Positions 29,624-40,399 of a DNA stretch of 64,000 nucleotides are shown here, piece after piece. Each line of letters opens with the position of its first letter. The first letter of the stretch is position 1. The stretch comes from Incurvaria masculella. Its lineage: Eukaryota; Arthropoda; Insecta; Lepidoptera; Incurvariidae. The position numbers and the translations under genes were made by a program. The stretch is taken from NCBI GenBank assembly GCA_946894095.1, contig OX335650.1, forward strand, positions 5,208,001 through 5,272,000, read 5' to 3'. A model generated the notes under the pieces. That model saw only the letters and a program-made list of their open reading frames with translations, searched no databases and was not told the DNA's origin.

Positions 29624-29986
29624 GAGCCCGTAGTCCCAGCTGTCACCTAAATTGGCGTTTACGGCAAACCGATCGACTGGCGTTTTCCGTAAAAACGTCA
29701 AACTCCATCCAAGTTTTTACTAGATATTCTGTAGTTTTACTTCTTCAAGCTGTCAATGTCAAACTCGGACTTCCACTTTGTATGAAAACGCGGAGTCGGC
29801 GTAAACGGCAACGTCGACGTATTTACGGCAACGTTGAGTAAGCTGTCAAATCAAACTCGGACTCGCAAATGTTAGTTCGATTAACGCCCACTGCGCGTGC
29901 TCTGTAATTTCTCCATACAATTGAAAACGCCAGTCGATCGGTTTGCCGTAAACGCCAATTTAGGTGACAACTGGGACTACAGGCTC
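29624..29986. mobile_element. MITE with about 60-bp terminal inverted repeats (CACCTAAATTGGCG family)
   Basis: The left end GTAGTCCCAGCTGTCACCTA continues AATTGGCGTTTACGGCAAAC and CGATCGACTGGCGTTTT. The right end is its inverse with two or three changes. TCTGAG is present just outside both ends and may be part of a target duplication. The interior repeats TGTCAA and AAACTCGGACT words. A second, shorter copy is at 40864-41075 in the other orientation. Confidence 0.8.
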
Positions 29987-30336
29987 TGAGTTTGGTTAGC
30001 AGTGTTTGAAAATCGGTCTCCCATTAGATGACCTAGATGGCGCATCTCCTTCCTTTTTCGATCTGGGTCTGTATTGCGTGAGTATCCTTAACATTTTTAG
30101 GTCAATTAGGTAACTAGTGTTTCGGCGCGATGGTGCGCGCCCGGTGTTGTTTGGATTGAGGCTTGTTAATTAATGGGCATAATCGGATCGGATCGGCTGC
30201 CAAGTTCCGACATGCGATTTTGATATAAACCTTCAATTGCCTACTTCTATTACTGAGATTAACACTCCAAGGCCCTTATTAATGTAATGGCGTAAATTTA
30301 CCTCACTATGAAACTGGTAGCCTGAAATGGAAACAT
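29987..30336. other. No gene seen
   Basis: Contains TTGTTAATTAATGGGC and a GGATCGGATCGG short repeat near 30184. No ORF or repeat match. Confidence 0.35.
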
Positions 30337-30628
30337 CGGCCAAGTTCGAGTTGGACTCGCACACGGAGGGTTCCGTACCATCGAAAAATATTTACCACAA
30401 AAAAAACACGTTTTTGTATGGGTTCCCCCTTTATTTTTTAATACTTTTTAATTTTACCTATTTGTTGTTATAGCGGCAAAATAAATACACACTCTGTGAA
30501 AATTTTAGCTGCCCACCTATTACGGTTCATGAGATACAGCCCTGTGACAGACGGACGGACGGACGGACGGACAGCGGAGGCTTAGTAATAGGGTTCAGTT
30601 GGCACCCTTTGGGTACGGAACCCTAAAC
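30337..30628 (+). repeat. GTGCGAGTCGGACTCGCAC repeat, full copy
   Basis: It opens CGGCCAAGTTCGAGTTGGAC, then GAGGGTTCCGTACC, TTGTTATAGCGGCAAAATAA, ACGGTTCATGAGATACAGCC, a GGAC run of about six units at 30551-30573, GGAGGCTTAGTAATAGGGTT and the closing CTTTGGGTACGGAACCCTAA. It is the most complete copy. Confidence 0.8.
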
Positions 30629-30713
30629 ATCGTGAAGAAACTTTTCCACTGAATGGTGTGGTGTCCAGAAAGAACCAGGTTCACTGATATTACTGACGTT
30701 TGATTGAATGTAC

Positions 30714-31126
30714 AGCACGTGGTCTAGGGGCTAGAAGACTTGTCTTTCATAGGTCTGAGTTTAAATCCTCGCCCCGGTCATGCACCACTTTCTTTCTCTT
30801 TCTGAGATGGGTAAGCGCATTTCGTTACGAATTCGAGCTGTCTCATGGTTTAGAACACATGTAAGCAACTGTAGGTCCCCTTCCCCTACTAGGCTCCTAC
30901 TAGGGTTAGGCCTGCCCAGGTGGGTACCACCGCATTGGATAAAACTATAGTTTAGTGGCAATGGAAATTTGGTCGTATTTTTCATCCAGTTCAATGTAGC
31001 CGTGCTCATAATGGGAAGGTCCTGGCATGGCACTTAATTCCTTGGGGTATATGGTGTATTGGGCTAATATAATGACGGTAGTTGTGTGATATTAGCCATA
31101 TTTGTCAGGTACATGTACGAAAAAAT
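30714..31126 (+). mobile_element. S1-t SINE, full length
   Basis: The head starts AGCACGTGGTCTAGGGGCTA (weak A box); GGTCTGAGTTTAAATCCTCG is the B-box region. CCCCGGTCATGCACCACTTT links to the body. The 3' half is TAATTCCTTGGGGTATATGG, an S1-t type variant, and the copy ends TTTGTCAGGTACATG and A-rich sequence. Confidence 0.85.
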
Positions 31127-31952
31127 CAACAAAGTAACTTTTATTCGTTGTAAAGGTTATGTTTTAGGTCATTTTAGGGTTTTGGTAAATGAAATTAGGT
31201 AACTCAATCATTCGTCCATATCGGATATAATTTGAATTAGTTCAGTAGGCTTATACGATACCAAAAGGTTTCAAACAGCGAATGCATTGACGCGGGTACC
31301 TCGTGCTCGCGTGTACTACAATATCGTGCCGAAAGCCAATTTGGTCATAACTACTTAACCAATTAAAGCAAAGAGACAATAAGCTGTCTTTACACGAGTT
31401 TTTAGGTACACTCTATGATAGAACACACCGCGTCAAGTACTGCAGTCGATGTGGGCATGTTTCCTTGGAAAACAAATTTGTAATGATCAAAATTGAACAC
31501 TACACTACATACATACACACAAATTACCAACATAAGATACTTACTGAAATCAGGTCCGTAAATACTACATCAAACTAAATAATAAAACAAATCAAATACT
31601 AAAAAGAAGAAAAATCTACCAAAATAACCTAGCGATAATATAAACACTTTAAAAATTTAATGAAGATGACAACGTAAAAATCCTCATAAAAAGTGAAAAG
31701 GAATTTTAATTTTAGTCTTCTAATCAAAGAATGCAATACTTCTATCAGTATTAACTGAGCATGAAAATATGGCTAGTTCATCTTTGCGTTCATTACATTT
31801 TCTGCAGGTATTAATGGGAGCATTTGAACCTAAATAATGAGCAAACAACGATAATTGAATTATTTAAATAATAAAACTAAAAAGATCAATGTAAAATAAT
31901 TTGTTAAAATACTCCACATAGAAAAATAAATAATTGCATGTGAAGAAAAAAA
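31127..31952. other. AT-rich, no gene seen
   Basis: Long A-rich runs and stops throughout. No repeat match found. Confidence 0.45.
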
Positions 31953-32442
31953 ATAACCGACTTCAAATAAAAAGCACTAAACAGAAAAAAAATAATTTAC
32001 ATTTGTGTAGTTACGATAATTGTTATTTTTTTAGTCGGTGTCAGCCGAGCACGCGCTGCGCCAGTCAAGAGAACCTTGGCTACCTTGGCTGAGACCGATT
32101 CAAAAAATAACAATTATATATATATTATAAGGTTTTTAGGTTAGAGTAGTTGTTATTATATGTCAATTGTATTAGTGGCATTTTGTCATTGGCTTTATAT
32201 AAATTAAATTACTATAATTTTTTACTTATTTCATAACTGCTGTTAAATGCCTGAAAATAAATAAAATAAAATCGTAACTACACAAATGGATTTTTTTTAC
32301 GTTTTGAATCGGTGTCAGCCAAGGTTCTCTTGACTGGCGCAGCGCGTGCTCGGCTGACACCGACTAAAAAAATAACAATTATTTAACTACACAAATGGAT
32401 ATTTTTTTTTCTGTTTAGTGCTTTTTATTTGAAGTCGGTTAT
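31953..32442. repeat. Large inverted repeat (ATAACCGACTTCAAA ends)
   Basis: The left arm, about 31953-32107, starts ATAACCGACTTCAAATAAAA and runs through GTCGGTGTCAGCCGAGCACG to ACCGATTCAAAA. The right arm, about 32303-32442, is its inverse, with one 10-bp internal duplication in the left arm (ACCTTGGCTACCTTGGCT). The spacer is AT-rich and contains no ORF. The end word GAAGTCGGTT also closes the repeat at 32750-32900. Confidence 0.8.
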
Positions 32443-32749
32443 TTGTTTTTGTTATTTTTTTATTTGTTTATTTTTAGTGAATCTGAAGTACACTAACTAA
32501 TTTGTACACGTCCTTTCCAATAAAATAAGAATCATCGATATCGGTTGGCGTTATATTAAGTTATTCGTGCATTTGTCGCGCGGATACTTAATACAAATGT
32601 AAGACTTATATGATTTTCTCATGGATATCTCATTTCATTTCATTTCATTTTTATTCATCCTATAGGTACATTACATACACTCAGATACGTCAGATGGTTG
32701 CAAGAAGTAACATACAAATTTTTACACTATTATTGTCAGAACTTAACCA
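32443..32749. other. AT-rich with (CATTT)n tract
   Basis: CATTTCATTTCATTTCATTT at 32632 followed by TTATTCATCCTATAGG looks like the reversed simple-repeat tail of a LINE on the minus strand, but no body could be recognised. Confidence 0.3.
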
Positions 32750-32900
32750 AATTAAAATGGAACTACAAGGGAAGCACCAGCTTGCAATTAAAAAAACAGT
32801 CATCAAAATCGGTTCACCCAGGCGAAAGTTATGAGGTAACAAATAAAAAAAAAACATACAGACGAATTGATAACCTCCTCATTTTTTGAAGTCGGTTAAA
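32750..32900. repeat. Dispersed moth-type repeat, one copy
   Basis: GTCATCAAAATCGGTTCACC, CAGGCGAAAGTTATGAGGTA and CCTCCTCATTTTTTGAAGTC, then GGTTAAAAA. I remember this as a common repeat end in Lepidoptera; no second full copy is in the window, so the call rests on memory. Confidence 0.45.
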
Positions 32901-33741
32901 AATCTTCTTGAACGTGTGGGATGAAGTCCAAATTTTTTTATTTCTTGAACATAAGAATATTTATTTAGCTATAGACAAAATCTCTTTCTTCACCAAAAAC
33001 AACTTTTAACTTACAATTTTCATAGCTTTTGTTATAAACTGTAAAATAAAATAAAACTGTTGGAGCGGTCCTACTACCTTTGGATAACCATGCAGGATGA
33101 GTCACATTTACAATTGTTTATGGTTAGTAAACAATTGATACCAATAACTAAAACACAAATATTTTTTTTAAGTCATTGCGGACTTTAACCGTCATCGAGA
33201 TTCAGCCTTGACATTTGTATGTACCTCACACCCTACATGCGCGTAGCTTCAAAGGTTTAAGCGTTGAGTGTACTAAGTCGCCGCCAGTTAACAGAGCATG
33301 GTCGCGACTGGCCCCCATGTCCGGATACGTAATTACCCGGACAACAGTGTGAATACGCCCCTATCAATTGTCCGAGTGTAATACTTCTTGTTGTATTATT
33401 TATTACGTTTTAAACGGTCCGCCGGCGGCTATATCGATTATTTATGCGCCGATACGTGAGAGGCGACTCGCTGGAGTCGTTACCTTAACCAAGAGTTATG
33501 GCAACGGCTGGGTTCTGTTTACTTGTTATATTTTCAGTTAACAGAGAGCGACATTTTTTTCTCTGTAGTTTGTTTCAGGATACATTTTACGAAAATAAAA
33601 AAAAAATAAAAAAAAACTCCCTCAGGCAATTTTCAACAATCGACCCTATCATAGGGAAATATTACAACTTAGGGTACGCAAAGAAAAACAATTTTATAAA
33701 AGTCCTATTACATAGTAACAATAGCATTAAATATAACAAAA
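32901..33741. other. Mostly non-repeat, no gene recognised
   Basis: At 33340-33490 the composition is balanced (CGGTCCGCCGGCGGCTATAT, CGATTATTTATGCGCCGATA), then it returns to A-rich. The frame at 33498-33803 runs into the next repeat and has no motif. Confidence 0.35.
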
Positions 33742-34023
33742 AACCAGCCAAGTGCGAGCCGGACTCGCACACGAAGGGTTCCGTACTATTATACAAGATT
33801 TGACCCGAATAAATGACGTTTATTGCATGGTGTTTTATTTTTATTTGTTTTAGATTTTTACTATGTGTTGTTAAAGCGGTAACAGAAATACACACTCTGC
33901 GAACATTTCAACTTTTTACCTATTACGGTTCATCAGATACAGCCCTGTGGCAAACGGACGGACGGATAGTGGAGGCTTAGTAATTGCGTTCCGTTCCGCA
34001 CCCTTTGGGTACGGTACCCTAAA
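33742..34023 (+). repeat. GTGCGAGTCGGACTCGCAC repeat, first of a tandem pair
   Basis: It reads AACCAGCCAAGTGCGAGCC, AAGGGTTCCGTACTATTATA, TGTTAAAGCGGTAACAGAAA, ACGGTTCATCAGATACAGCC, a short GGAC run, GGAGGCTTAGTAATTGCGTT and CTTTGGGTACGGTACCCTAA. The next copy starts directly at its end. Confidence 0.75.
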
Positions 34024-34252
34024 AACGGACTAAGTGTGAGTCGCACTCGCACACGAAGGGTTTTTTACCATGCCAAAAAATCACGTTTCTTGTTTTTCTT
34101 TTCCCTTCAATTTTCTTTTATGTTTGATATTTTGCATTGTAGCGGTATGTATACCGAATACGGTTCATGAGGTACAGCCACTGATAGACGCACGGACGTA
34201 GGAGGCTTAGTAATAGGGTCTCGTTGGCATCCTTTGGGTCCGGAACACAACA
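34024..34252 (+). repeat. GTGCGAGTCGGACTCGCAC repeat, second of a tandem pair
   Basis: It is shorter and more diverged: GTGTGAGTCGCACTCGCACA, ACGGTTCATGAGGTACAGCC, ACGCACGGACGTAGGAGGCT and TAATAGGGTCTCGTTGGCAT. The GGAC run is reduced to one or two units. Confidence 0.65.
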
Positions 34253-34319
34253 ATTTAGGTGCAGCTAGCCCATAGATAAATATGTATGCACGTATAGATG
34301 TGTGTGCTGCATTGCAATG

Positions 34320-34720
34320 CCTACTGGTCCGTTAACCCTTTAATCGGCGGTTCTAATTTATAACGAGATTCGTCGCGCGGCCCCGCCCGCCGCTTCCCGG
34401 CCCGCCATTGGCTCGGCCGCGCCGCGCCGCGGTCACCCGCCGCCGCGGTAACCCTTCCCCTCGCGCCAGTCAAAGGGTTATTATTAGAATCCGCGATTAT
34501 TAAACGCGGTTGGCGCGGCACCGCCTCAAGTTTTTTGTGTTTTTTAATAACAAACGGGTTTATGTACGGCCCTTTTTTTAGCTCCGCGAGGCGCGTTCCG
34601 ATTGGAGAGAAGGGTTAACGTAGATACATTTATCTCCGCGGCGCGGTACATGGGGTAACCCTTTTTAATTTGCGCCTGTCGAGGGGGACGTAGAAGGGTT
34701 GACGGAGGGAGAAGGTGCGT
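34320..34720. promoter_or_regulatory. Cluster of six AACCCTT/AAGGGTT motifs around a GC-rich core
   Basis: The motifs are GTTAACCCTT (34331), GTAACCCTT (34448), AAAGGGTTA (34472), AAGGGTTAAC (34610), GTAACCCTTTTTAA (34655) and AAGGGTT (34694). A CG-dense core (GCCGCGCCGCGCCGCGG) lies at 34370-34450. There is no ORF and no repeat. A cis-regulatory role is inferred only from clustering. Confidence 0.25.
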
Positions 34721-35430
34721 AGGGAGGAGAACAAATTGGGATTTATTTGGGTTCCGGCCTAATACATTTCACTCCGTTTCCTTGTGTTTGTAGCCGTACG
34801 TACATACGTGTACACAGGAGCGTAGCGGTGTCATTAATGAGCTGTTCCAACCTTTTTTGAAGGAGATGTTGTAAAGGTATTTTTTATTATGTTCCACCAT
34901 TATGTTATGTACAGCATAATATCCGTTCAATTCCACACATTTAGGTTCTGTTATAACACTTAAGATTACATAATAAATAAAAATGTATTTTGCAAAAATT
35001 CCCGGACTCAAAACCAAAAACTTGCCTAAATATTAAATAAATTGAGATCGATTTTCGAAAAAAAAAAACATACTCTAAAGATTTTTATTTAACAAAAATA
35101 AAAAATATAAGAGAAAATAAAAGGTATGGGCATGTAGAGCAAGTGGACTTTAGACATTATTAAATCAATTACTTTACTTTCAATTTTGTATTATGTGTTT
35201 AATACAAAACTAAAATTTGATGATATGGTAGGCCCGGACAACCTACAAAAACTCTGTAATAGTCGCACGATCATACCATAGGTCATCGCGTTATCACATC
35301 TGCCAGACCGTTGGAGAAAACGCGTGATTTTATGTAAATTTAGATTTGTTTCAGACTATATTTAGATGTAATAATTTACTGATATAAGGTAAATACTATA
35401 GTAATAAGGTAAATACGACACAAGATTATA
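34721..35430. other. No gene seen
   Basis: AT-rich. The minus-strand frame 34769-35017 has no motif. Confidence 0.4.
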
Positions 35431-35625
35431 TTTTGAATGGTTATGGATGGCTAATATCACACATACTGTTATGATATTAGCCCAAAACACCATATAGAAA
35501 CATAGGTATCATGCCAGGACCATCTTTATATCGCATAGTTACATTGAACTAGATGGAAAAACAGAACATTTTCATTGCGTCATGAAACATCGTTCCAGCA
35601 ATACTATCGTACCAAACAGTCCGAT
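35431..35625 (-). mobile_element. S1 SINE, tail and part of body, diverged
   Basis: Plus-strand words GGTTATGGATGGCTAATATC, ATGATATTAGCCCAAAACAC, ATGCCAGGACCATCTTTATA and GAACTAGATGGAAAAACAG follow the minus-orientation order. The head is absent; the type looks like S1-5S (CATATAGAAACATAGGT). Confidence 0.6.
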
Positions 35626-37157
35626 TTTTGATTCGGGGAATTCTATGACAAACTTTCGCGGTATTTTTTTAAAGTTATTATTGCTATTACATTAATGTCA
35701 ATTTACAATGATTGCTTCTACATCATATTAGATGGCACGTGGCAAACGAGTTTAACGTTAATTTATATGCTTTCTTAATGCTTTAACTGGGATGCAGGGC
35801 ACGTTTCACTCGGATTACCGTTCGACAATCAATATTTCTAAAATTGCACAACTCGGTTTAATCTTCACAATAAACGTGGCCGTGTTCCAATTTTGAATTG
35901 ACTAATGTTTTATTGATTATTCGCGTGTTCGAAATTTGAATTGGCACATTTTCTGTTATCCGGCAATCTCGTGCTCGCAATTTGAATCGAGTGAGGTTTT
36001 GTTAGTTCGGGCGTTGACGGGTTGGACGTGCTCCGGGAGCGTTGGTCGAGATTACACGCGGTGACACCTTGTCGCGCGGCTGAGATGAAGCCGTTAGCAC
36101 ATGGACACGTAGCCCGTTGACAGCCAATAAAAATAACTTACAGTGTAGCTGGTAGTGTTATTAATATGAATTATTGTTTTGAGTTTTAGTGAGAAGATAG
36201 GAATCTGCTTATAGTCACGTGTTGGAAATATTTTTTCTTTCTTGAAAAATAGATTAACCAACGAACGTATTTTTAATAGATTGCTTTTATTCAATCATGG
36301 GTAATAGTAACAAAACATTTATTTGTTAATGCGAGACGGTATTTTTTTTATTGACCTCAAAAATCATTTCCCGAACGTACCTACAGCACCCGCATGACAC
36401 TTTTTTTTAAATTAGAGTATACATGAATTCGATTTTTTTCAATTTTAAATCATGATTTTGATATTGCTGCATACCCACATATATCTAAGCAAAAAGGTTT
36501 CACTGTGCAACTAAACTGTCATCTCACACAAAATCGTGCCGAATTCCAAACCACACAGGCTATAAATTATCAACATCGAATATAACTTGACGTTTTTGGA
36601 AATCTATGTAAACTTTTGTGCAAGCGAGGTGTGTCGGACACCACAAAAGCAAATCGGCCGGGGTAGAAACCCTTGCCCACCTGCGCACAGGACCTCGACT
36701 CTCCCGGCTCAGTGGTCCGAGAGAAGGCGCAAAAATATTTACGTCATAGAAAAACCATCTTTTATGCATACTATTTACGAAAACGCTAAGGAAAAATGTA
36801 GGCGGCCACACCGCATGGATGTTAGTGGAACGCACCCCTCACTAACTGACCTCCTACCACACTACATAACCCCTCACTCCTTATAACCCGTAAATTTACG
36901 AGCTGTACAGTTATTTAAATTCACCTGCATTCGTTTTAGAAAATTTTGGTCAAAACAATGGCTTAGATTTTGCTAGGCGGTCTGAACTTTAGATAAGTTT
37001 ATCGCCAAGTCAAAATGTTCCTTTAAGTTATATTTATGTCATTATGTCAATTTGTTACAGAGTATTGTCATTAGTATGTCGGTAGACAAACACTTTTTCG
37101 CAAGGTTGCAAGGAGTTTCAGTTTGGTGCACATTTTAATTAAGATTAAGCAGAAGAT
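35626..37157. other. Mostly non-repeat, no gene recognised
   Basis: Between 35640 and 36100 the sequence is not obviously repetitive, with AATTTGAATTG words recurring near 35896, 35934 and 35980. At 36590-36770 both strands have open frames (36587-36886 plus, 36560-36835 minus), but neither shows a motif. Confidence 0.35.
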
Positions 37158-37470
37158 GATTTGACCAACACACCGCGTTCCCGAAGTAATTAGGTTTCAT
37201 GCCATGATCTTTCCTTAAATAGATCCGTCTATTTAACTGAAAACATGGACGATTCTTCATTGCCTCTTCAACAATATTTTCTCCAATGCGATGGTACGAA
37301 CTCGGGCGAGCTACAGTTTCACATGGATTACGAACAATAGAACATCTCGCATTCGTGACGAAATTCACTATGTATGAGACAACAATATTATATGATTTAT
37401 GACTCGAATGTACGTCGAATAATTTAATTTAGGGCAAGTCCTCTAGCCCTTGGACCACGAGCTGTATTGT
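37158..37470 (-). mobile_element. S1-t SINE with internal insertion
   Basis: Plus-strand words ACACCGCGTTCCCGAAGTAA, ATGCCATGATCTTTCC, CCAATGCGATGGTACGAAC, CATCTCGCATTCGTGACG and, after about 55 unrelated bases, AAGTCCTCTAGCCCTTGGAC and CACGAGCTGTA from the head. The 3' tail is missing. Confidence 0.65.
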
Positions 37471-38214
37471 GCACTCTACCCTAAGTTAATGACATAATTG
37501 CAAATCCGATCTGATGTAAATGTTGATCGCGCTAGCTCTCGTCCAAAAGAGTAGCCAAAAGATGCGTTCCCACGCGCCTCGCGTTAGAAAGTTGCATCAA
37601 ATGGCAACCGAATGCAAAAAGTTTTGCGCAAGAAAGTTTCGATGCAAGAAAGGATGAATCCATTATGGTTATTTGAATAAATGGTGAATGCGTGGGAACG
37701 CGATTGATATTTGCGTCGTATGATGGTATGGGAACGGGCGGCACGTAATGCAATGTTGCTGTATGAATAGGGTCATTAGTTTACTCACATAAGTGAAAAT
37801 TTATAAATAGTAGTTGATGAGTTAATGTTAGGTTGTGCGTTATGTAGTTAATAATACAATTTATATCGAGATTTTTAATTAAATATATTTTTACTTTTTA
37901 AACGCTGCAAACAATAAATAATGCAAAAGGCGTATGGGTATATTTTCTTGGCAATTTAAACTATGTCAACTGTCTAAACTACCTTATTTGTTGGGTAAAC
38001 TTAATACTCAGCAAACGTTTTTATTACGCACTTTCTTAATTTTGGTTTGACAACATCTGCTGTCAGCACTGAGCCATATTGATTATAATAATATAGACAA
38101 CCTGCTTAGGGTGCCTCGACTACGTCCAGAAGTTTCCAACTGGTTTTGGTTATTTAATGTAACAAGTTTTTGAGTTGGATAAAAAAAAGAGGTAAAATAG
38201 ATTCGGGTCCCGTC
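37471..38214. other. No gene; possible MITE at about 37560-37740
   Basis: GATGCGTTCCCACGCG (37561) and GAATGCGTGGGAACGCGA (37686) form inverted GCGTTCCCACGC-type words. The rest is AT-rich. Confidence 0.3.
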
Positions 38215-38565
38215 TGTATTGTAATGGATCGCCAGTGCTTTGCCAGTTCGTCAGCTGCATCACTGCCTAGATAGCCACATAAATCCATTGCAGAGTCACC
38301 GGTTACTATTTACAACATTCGTACTGTCCAGTGACGTTTCAGGATGAGCCCTAACCTTGTATTTATTTGAAAGAGTGCCTTTTAGACCACTATCTGAGAT
38401 TATACAAAGGTAATTACGCAGGTTTATGGTTTCGATTGCTTCTGCAGCTCGGATCAAGACACACGTCCGTCTTAAATATTGTGTTGAGTGGGATAACACA
38501 CCGGCTCCATTGCTCTTCTTTATTTTTGATCCATCCATGGTAATTCTTATTTCCTTAACACTAGA
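38215..38565 (-). pseudogene. RNase H domain of a non-LTR retrotransposon
   Basis: RNase H of such elements removes RNA from the RNA/DNA hybrid. On the minus strand the frame from about 38560 reads EIRITMDGSKIKKSNGAGVL (first Asp), then RAAEAIETINL (Glu), CIISDSGLKGTL (Asp), and after a frame change near 38290 GYLGSDAADELAKHW (last Asp). All four acidic residues expected for RNase H are visible. The RT that should lie upstream (higher coordinates) is not recognisable; a small hairpin element lies there instead. LINE clades with a C-terminal RNase H include I, R1, LOA and some Jockey elements; I cannot choose among them. Confidence 0.75.
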
Positions 38566-38587
38566 ACGATTCGTTAGTTCAGAAGCC

Positions 38588-38697
38588 TGAGTCCGCTAAT
38601 AGATAACTCCGCTTTCGAACGTGTGTTACGAGATAAAACTAAATTTGATACAATTTTGTGTGATATCGAAATTGGAGTTATCTTTTAGCGGACTTAG
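38588..38697. repeat. Hairpin element of about 110 bp
   Basis: CTGAGTCCGCTAATAGATAA at the left is matched inverted by GTTATCTTTTAGCGGACTTA at the right, arms about 24 bp with two or three mismatches. It is a single copy in the window. Confidence 0.55.
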
Positions 38698-39229
38698 GAT
38701 TCTGAGGGAATTTTCACAGACTAGCGAAATCATGTTCAGTCGTTGTGCTTGAGACCATTGGAATATGATGTTTGCGATCTCGTTATGATGGATAAATATG
38801 AAAGTTAATGTGTCGATGTGCACGGTTGCTTTATCACTTTGTTTCCATGTTCCTTTGTCTTTAAGTTTGCTAAGACGCTGGGGCCGTAGTCTATTTTCAT
38901 ATTAGTCCATGGAGACAATATTTTCCTTGGGTCCTGATAATAAAAATATATAGCCAAAAATGCGCTCTCGAAAGTGTCTCATCCAATTCTCATCTATGTA
39001 GATTTCGCGATGCGTAAGAGTACCTGGTATTACGTGTAGGGTGAGCTACGTCCGTAATAAAAGCTCGAGATATTCATCGCAGAAGCCCAACTGACGTTCG
39101 GCAATAAACAATAAAGCAGGTAACCCGAGCGGCTCATCTTGCCTCGTGGCCACTTCCCCGTATCGCTCAGAAGAAAAACTCGAAAAAAATACGAATTATA
39201 TCGCGATTCATTGGCATCATCTTTGACAT
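38698..39229. other. No gene seen
   Basis: Possibly decayed retrotransposon sequence upstream of the RNase H relic, but no RT motif could be read. The minus-strand frame at 39030-39416 overlaps the SINE that follows. Confidence 0.35.
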
Positions 39230-39572
39230 AGAGCCATAGCCCCCAGTATAGCGCGACGCCTCGGTGATCGATAGTCGAAGTTGAGCAATCTTGGACGGAA
39301 TCGGGTTCTGCATGGGATAACGATTTCCCGCTGATTGGGTGACCATGGTTTGAAATCAACGTAAAACTGTAGGTACCATCGCATAGTGTGCAAGATGGAT
39401 GAAGCGGCAATGACAAAATTGTTTGTGTTTTCCATCTAGTTCAGTGTAGCAGTGCTCATACAGGGATGGTCCTGAAATGGCACCTAATTCCTTCGCGAAT
39501 GTTGTTATTGGCCTAATATCATTACGGCAGCTGTGTGGTATTATTCATCCATGTCAGGTTCCATGAAAACAT
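39230..39572 (+). mobile_element. Chimeric S1 SINE: 5S-type head, S1-t 3' half
   Basis: The head reads AGCCCCCAGTATAGCGCGAC, then TCGGTGATCGATAGTCGAAG and TTGAGCAATCTTGGACGG, the S1-5S layout. GCATGGGAT and GATTGGGTGACC are 5S C-box-like words, with about 15 extra bases. The body lacks the CCCGCCCGGGTTGG part. The 3' half reads GTGCTCATACAGGGATGGTC, CTAATTCCTTCGCGAATG and ATTACGGCAGCTGTGTGG, which is the S1-t type. The copy ends CCATGTCAGGTTCCATGAAA. Confidence 0.7.
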
Positions 39573-40399
39573 AAAGAACAGTAAATAATTACAAGACAGT
39601 GTGGCCCGAAACCCGTGATCTGTTTAGGCCAAGACCGGATATGTTCCAATCACATGTTATGTACAGCGTTATTTCATAACCTAGATACAATTAGCATTTT
39701 CCGAATATGCACATGTTCGTAAATGATAAAAAATTACTCATGAAAACACCCATGGGAGAACTCCTCGCTTGAAATGTAATTTTTTCTTAATAATTTTCAC
39801 GGTTTCCATTGTTTCATAATCCTGCCCCAAATGTTTAGAGATAAGATAGAGAGAAGATAATTCTGCAATTTGGCAGCAAAAACGGAAAAATGTCAAGCGT
39901 TAATTTGTATTTGTATTCATTAATCCTCCTTTGGGACGCAGGGAATCGTCAAACAGTTACAATTACAATTAAATAAAACAATTACAAATAATCATAACAA
40001 GTTCATTATCTGTCCTTATCATGGCAAGAGGCTCACTTAAGTCTAGATTTTTAAATAAAATATAACTACAAATATAATTTACAAAATCAGCAATGCAAGC
40101 ATAAAAAACAATTGTCAAAAAAAAAATTGAAAATGAAAGGAAATTTAGTAAACATTAAAATACAATAATAAATAATAAATTCATAGCATCAATAGAATTG
40201 TCGAGATATTTGTCACAGAAATTAATATTAGATCAAATAATATAATTTATATAATTATAATTATAAAATAATTTACATTTTGTAAAATTGTTTTTCTCAA
40301 CCGGACCTCACTGAAACCCCAAGCAGTCTCCGCACTTCGCGCATTCCCACATCTTTACCTGCGTACCTTCAAAACCTACTCAAAGGCGGGAAAAAAAAG
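39573..40399. other. AT-rich, no gene seen
   Basis: At 39905-40030 TTTGTATTCATTAATCCTCC and AGGGAATCGTCAAACAG may be the reversed 3' end of a LINE, without coding support. Confidence 0.35.

Noticed and set aside
36560..36886. Possible exon with open frames on both strands
   Set aside because: Neither frame shows a motif, and splice sites could not be matched to any neighbour.
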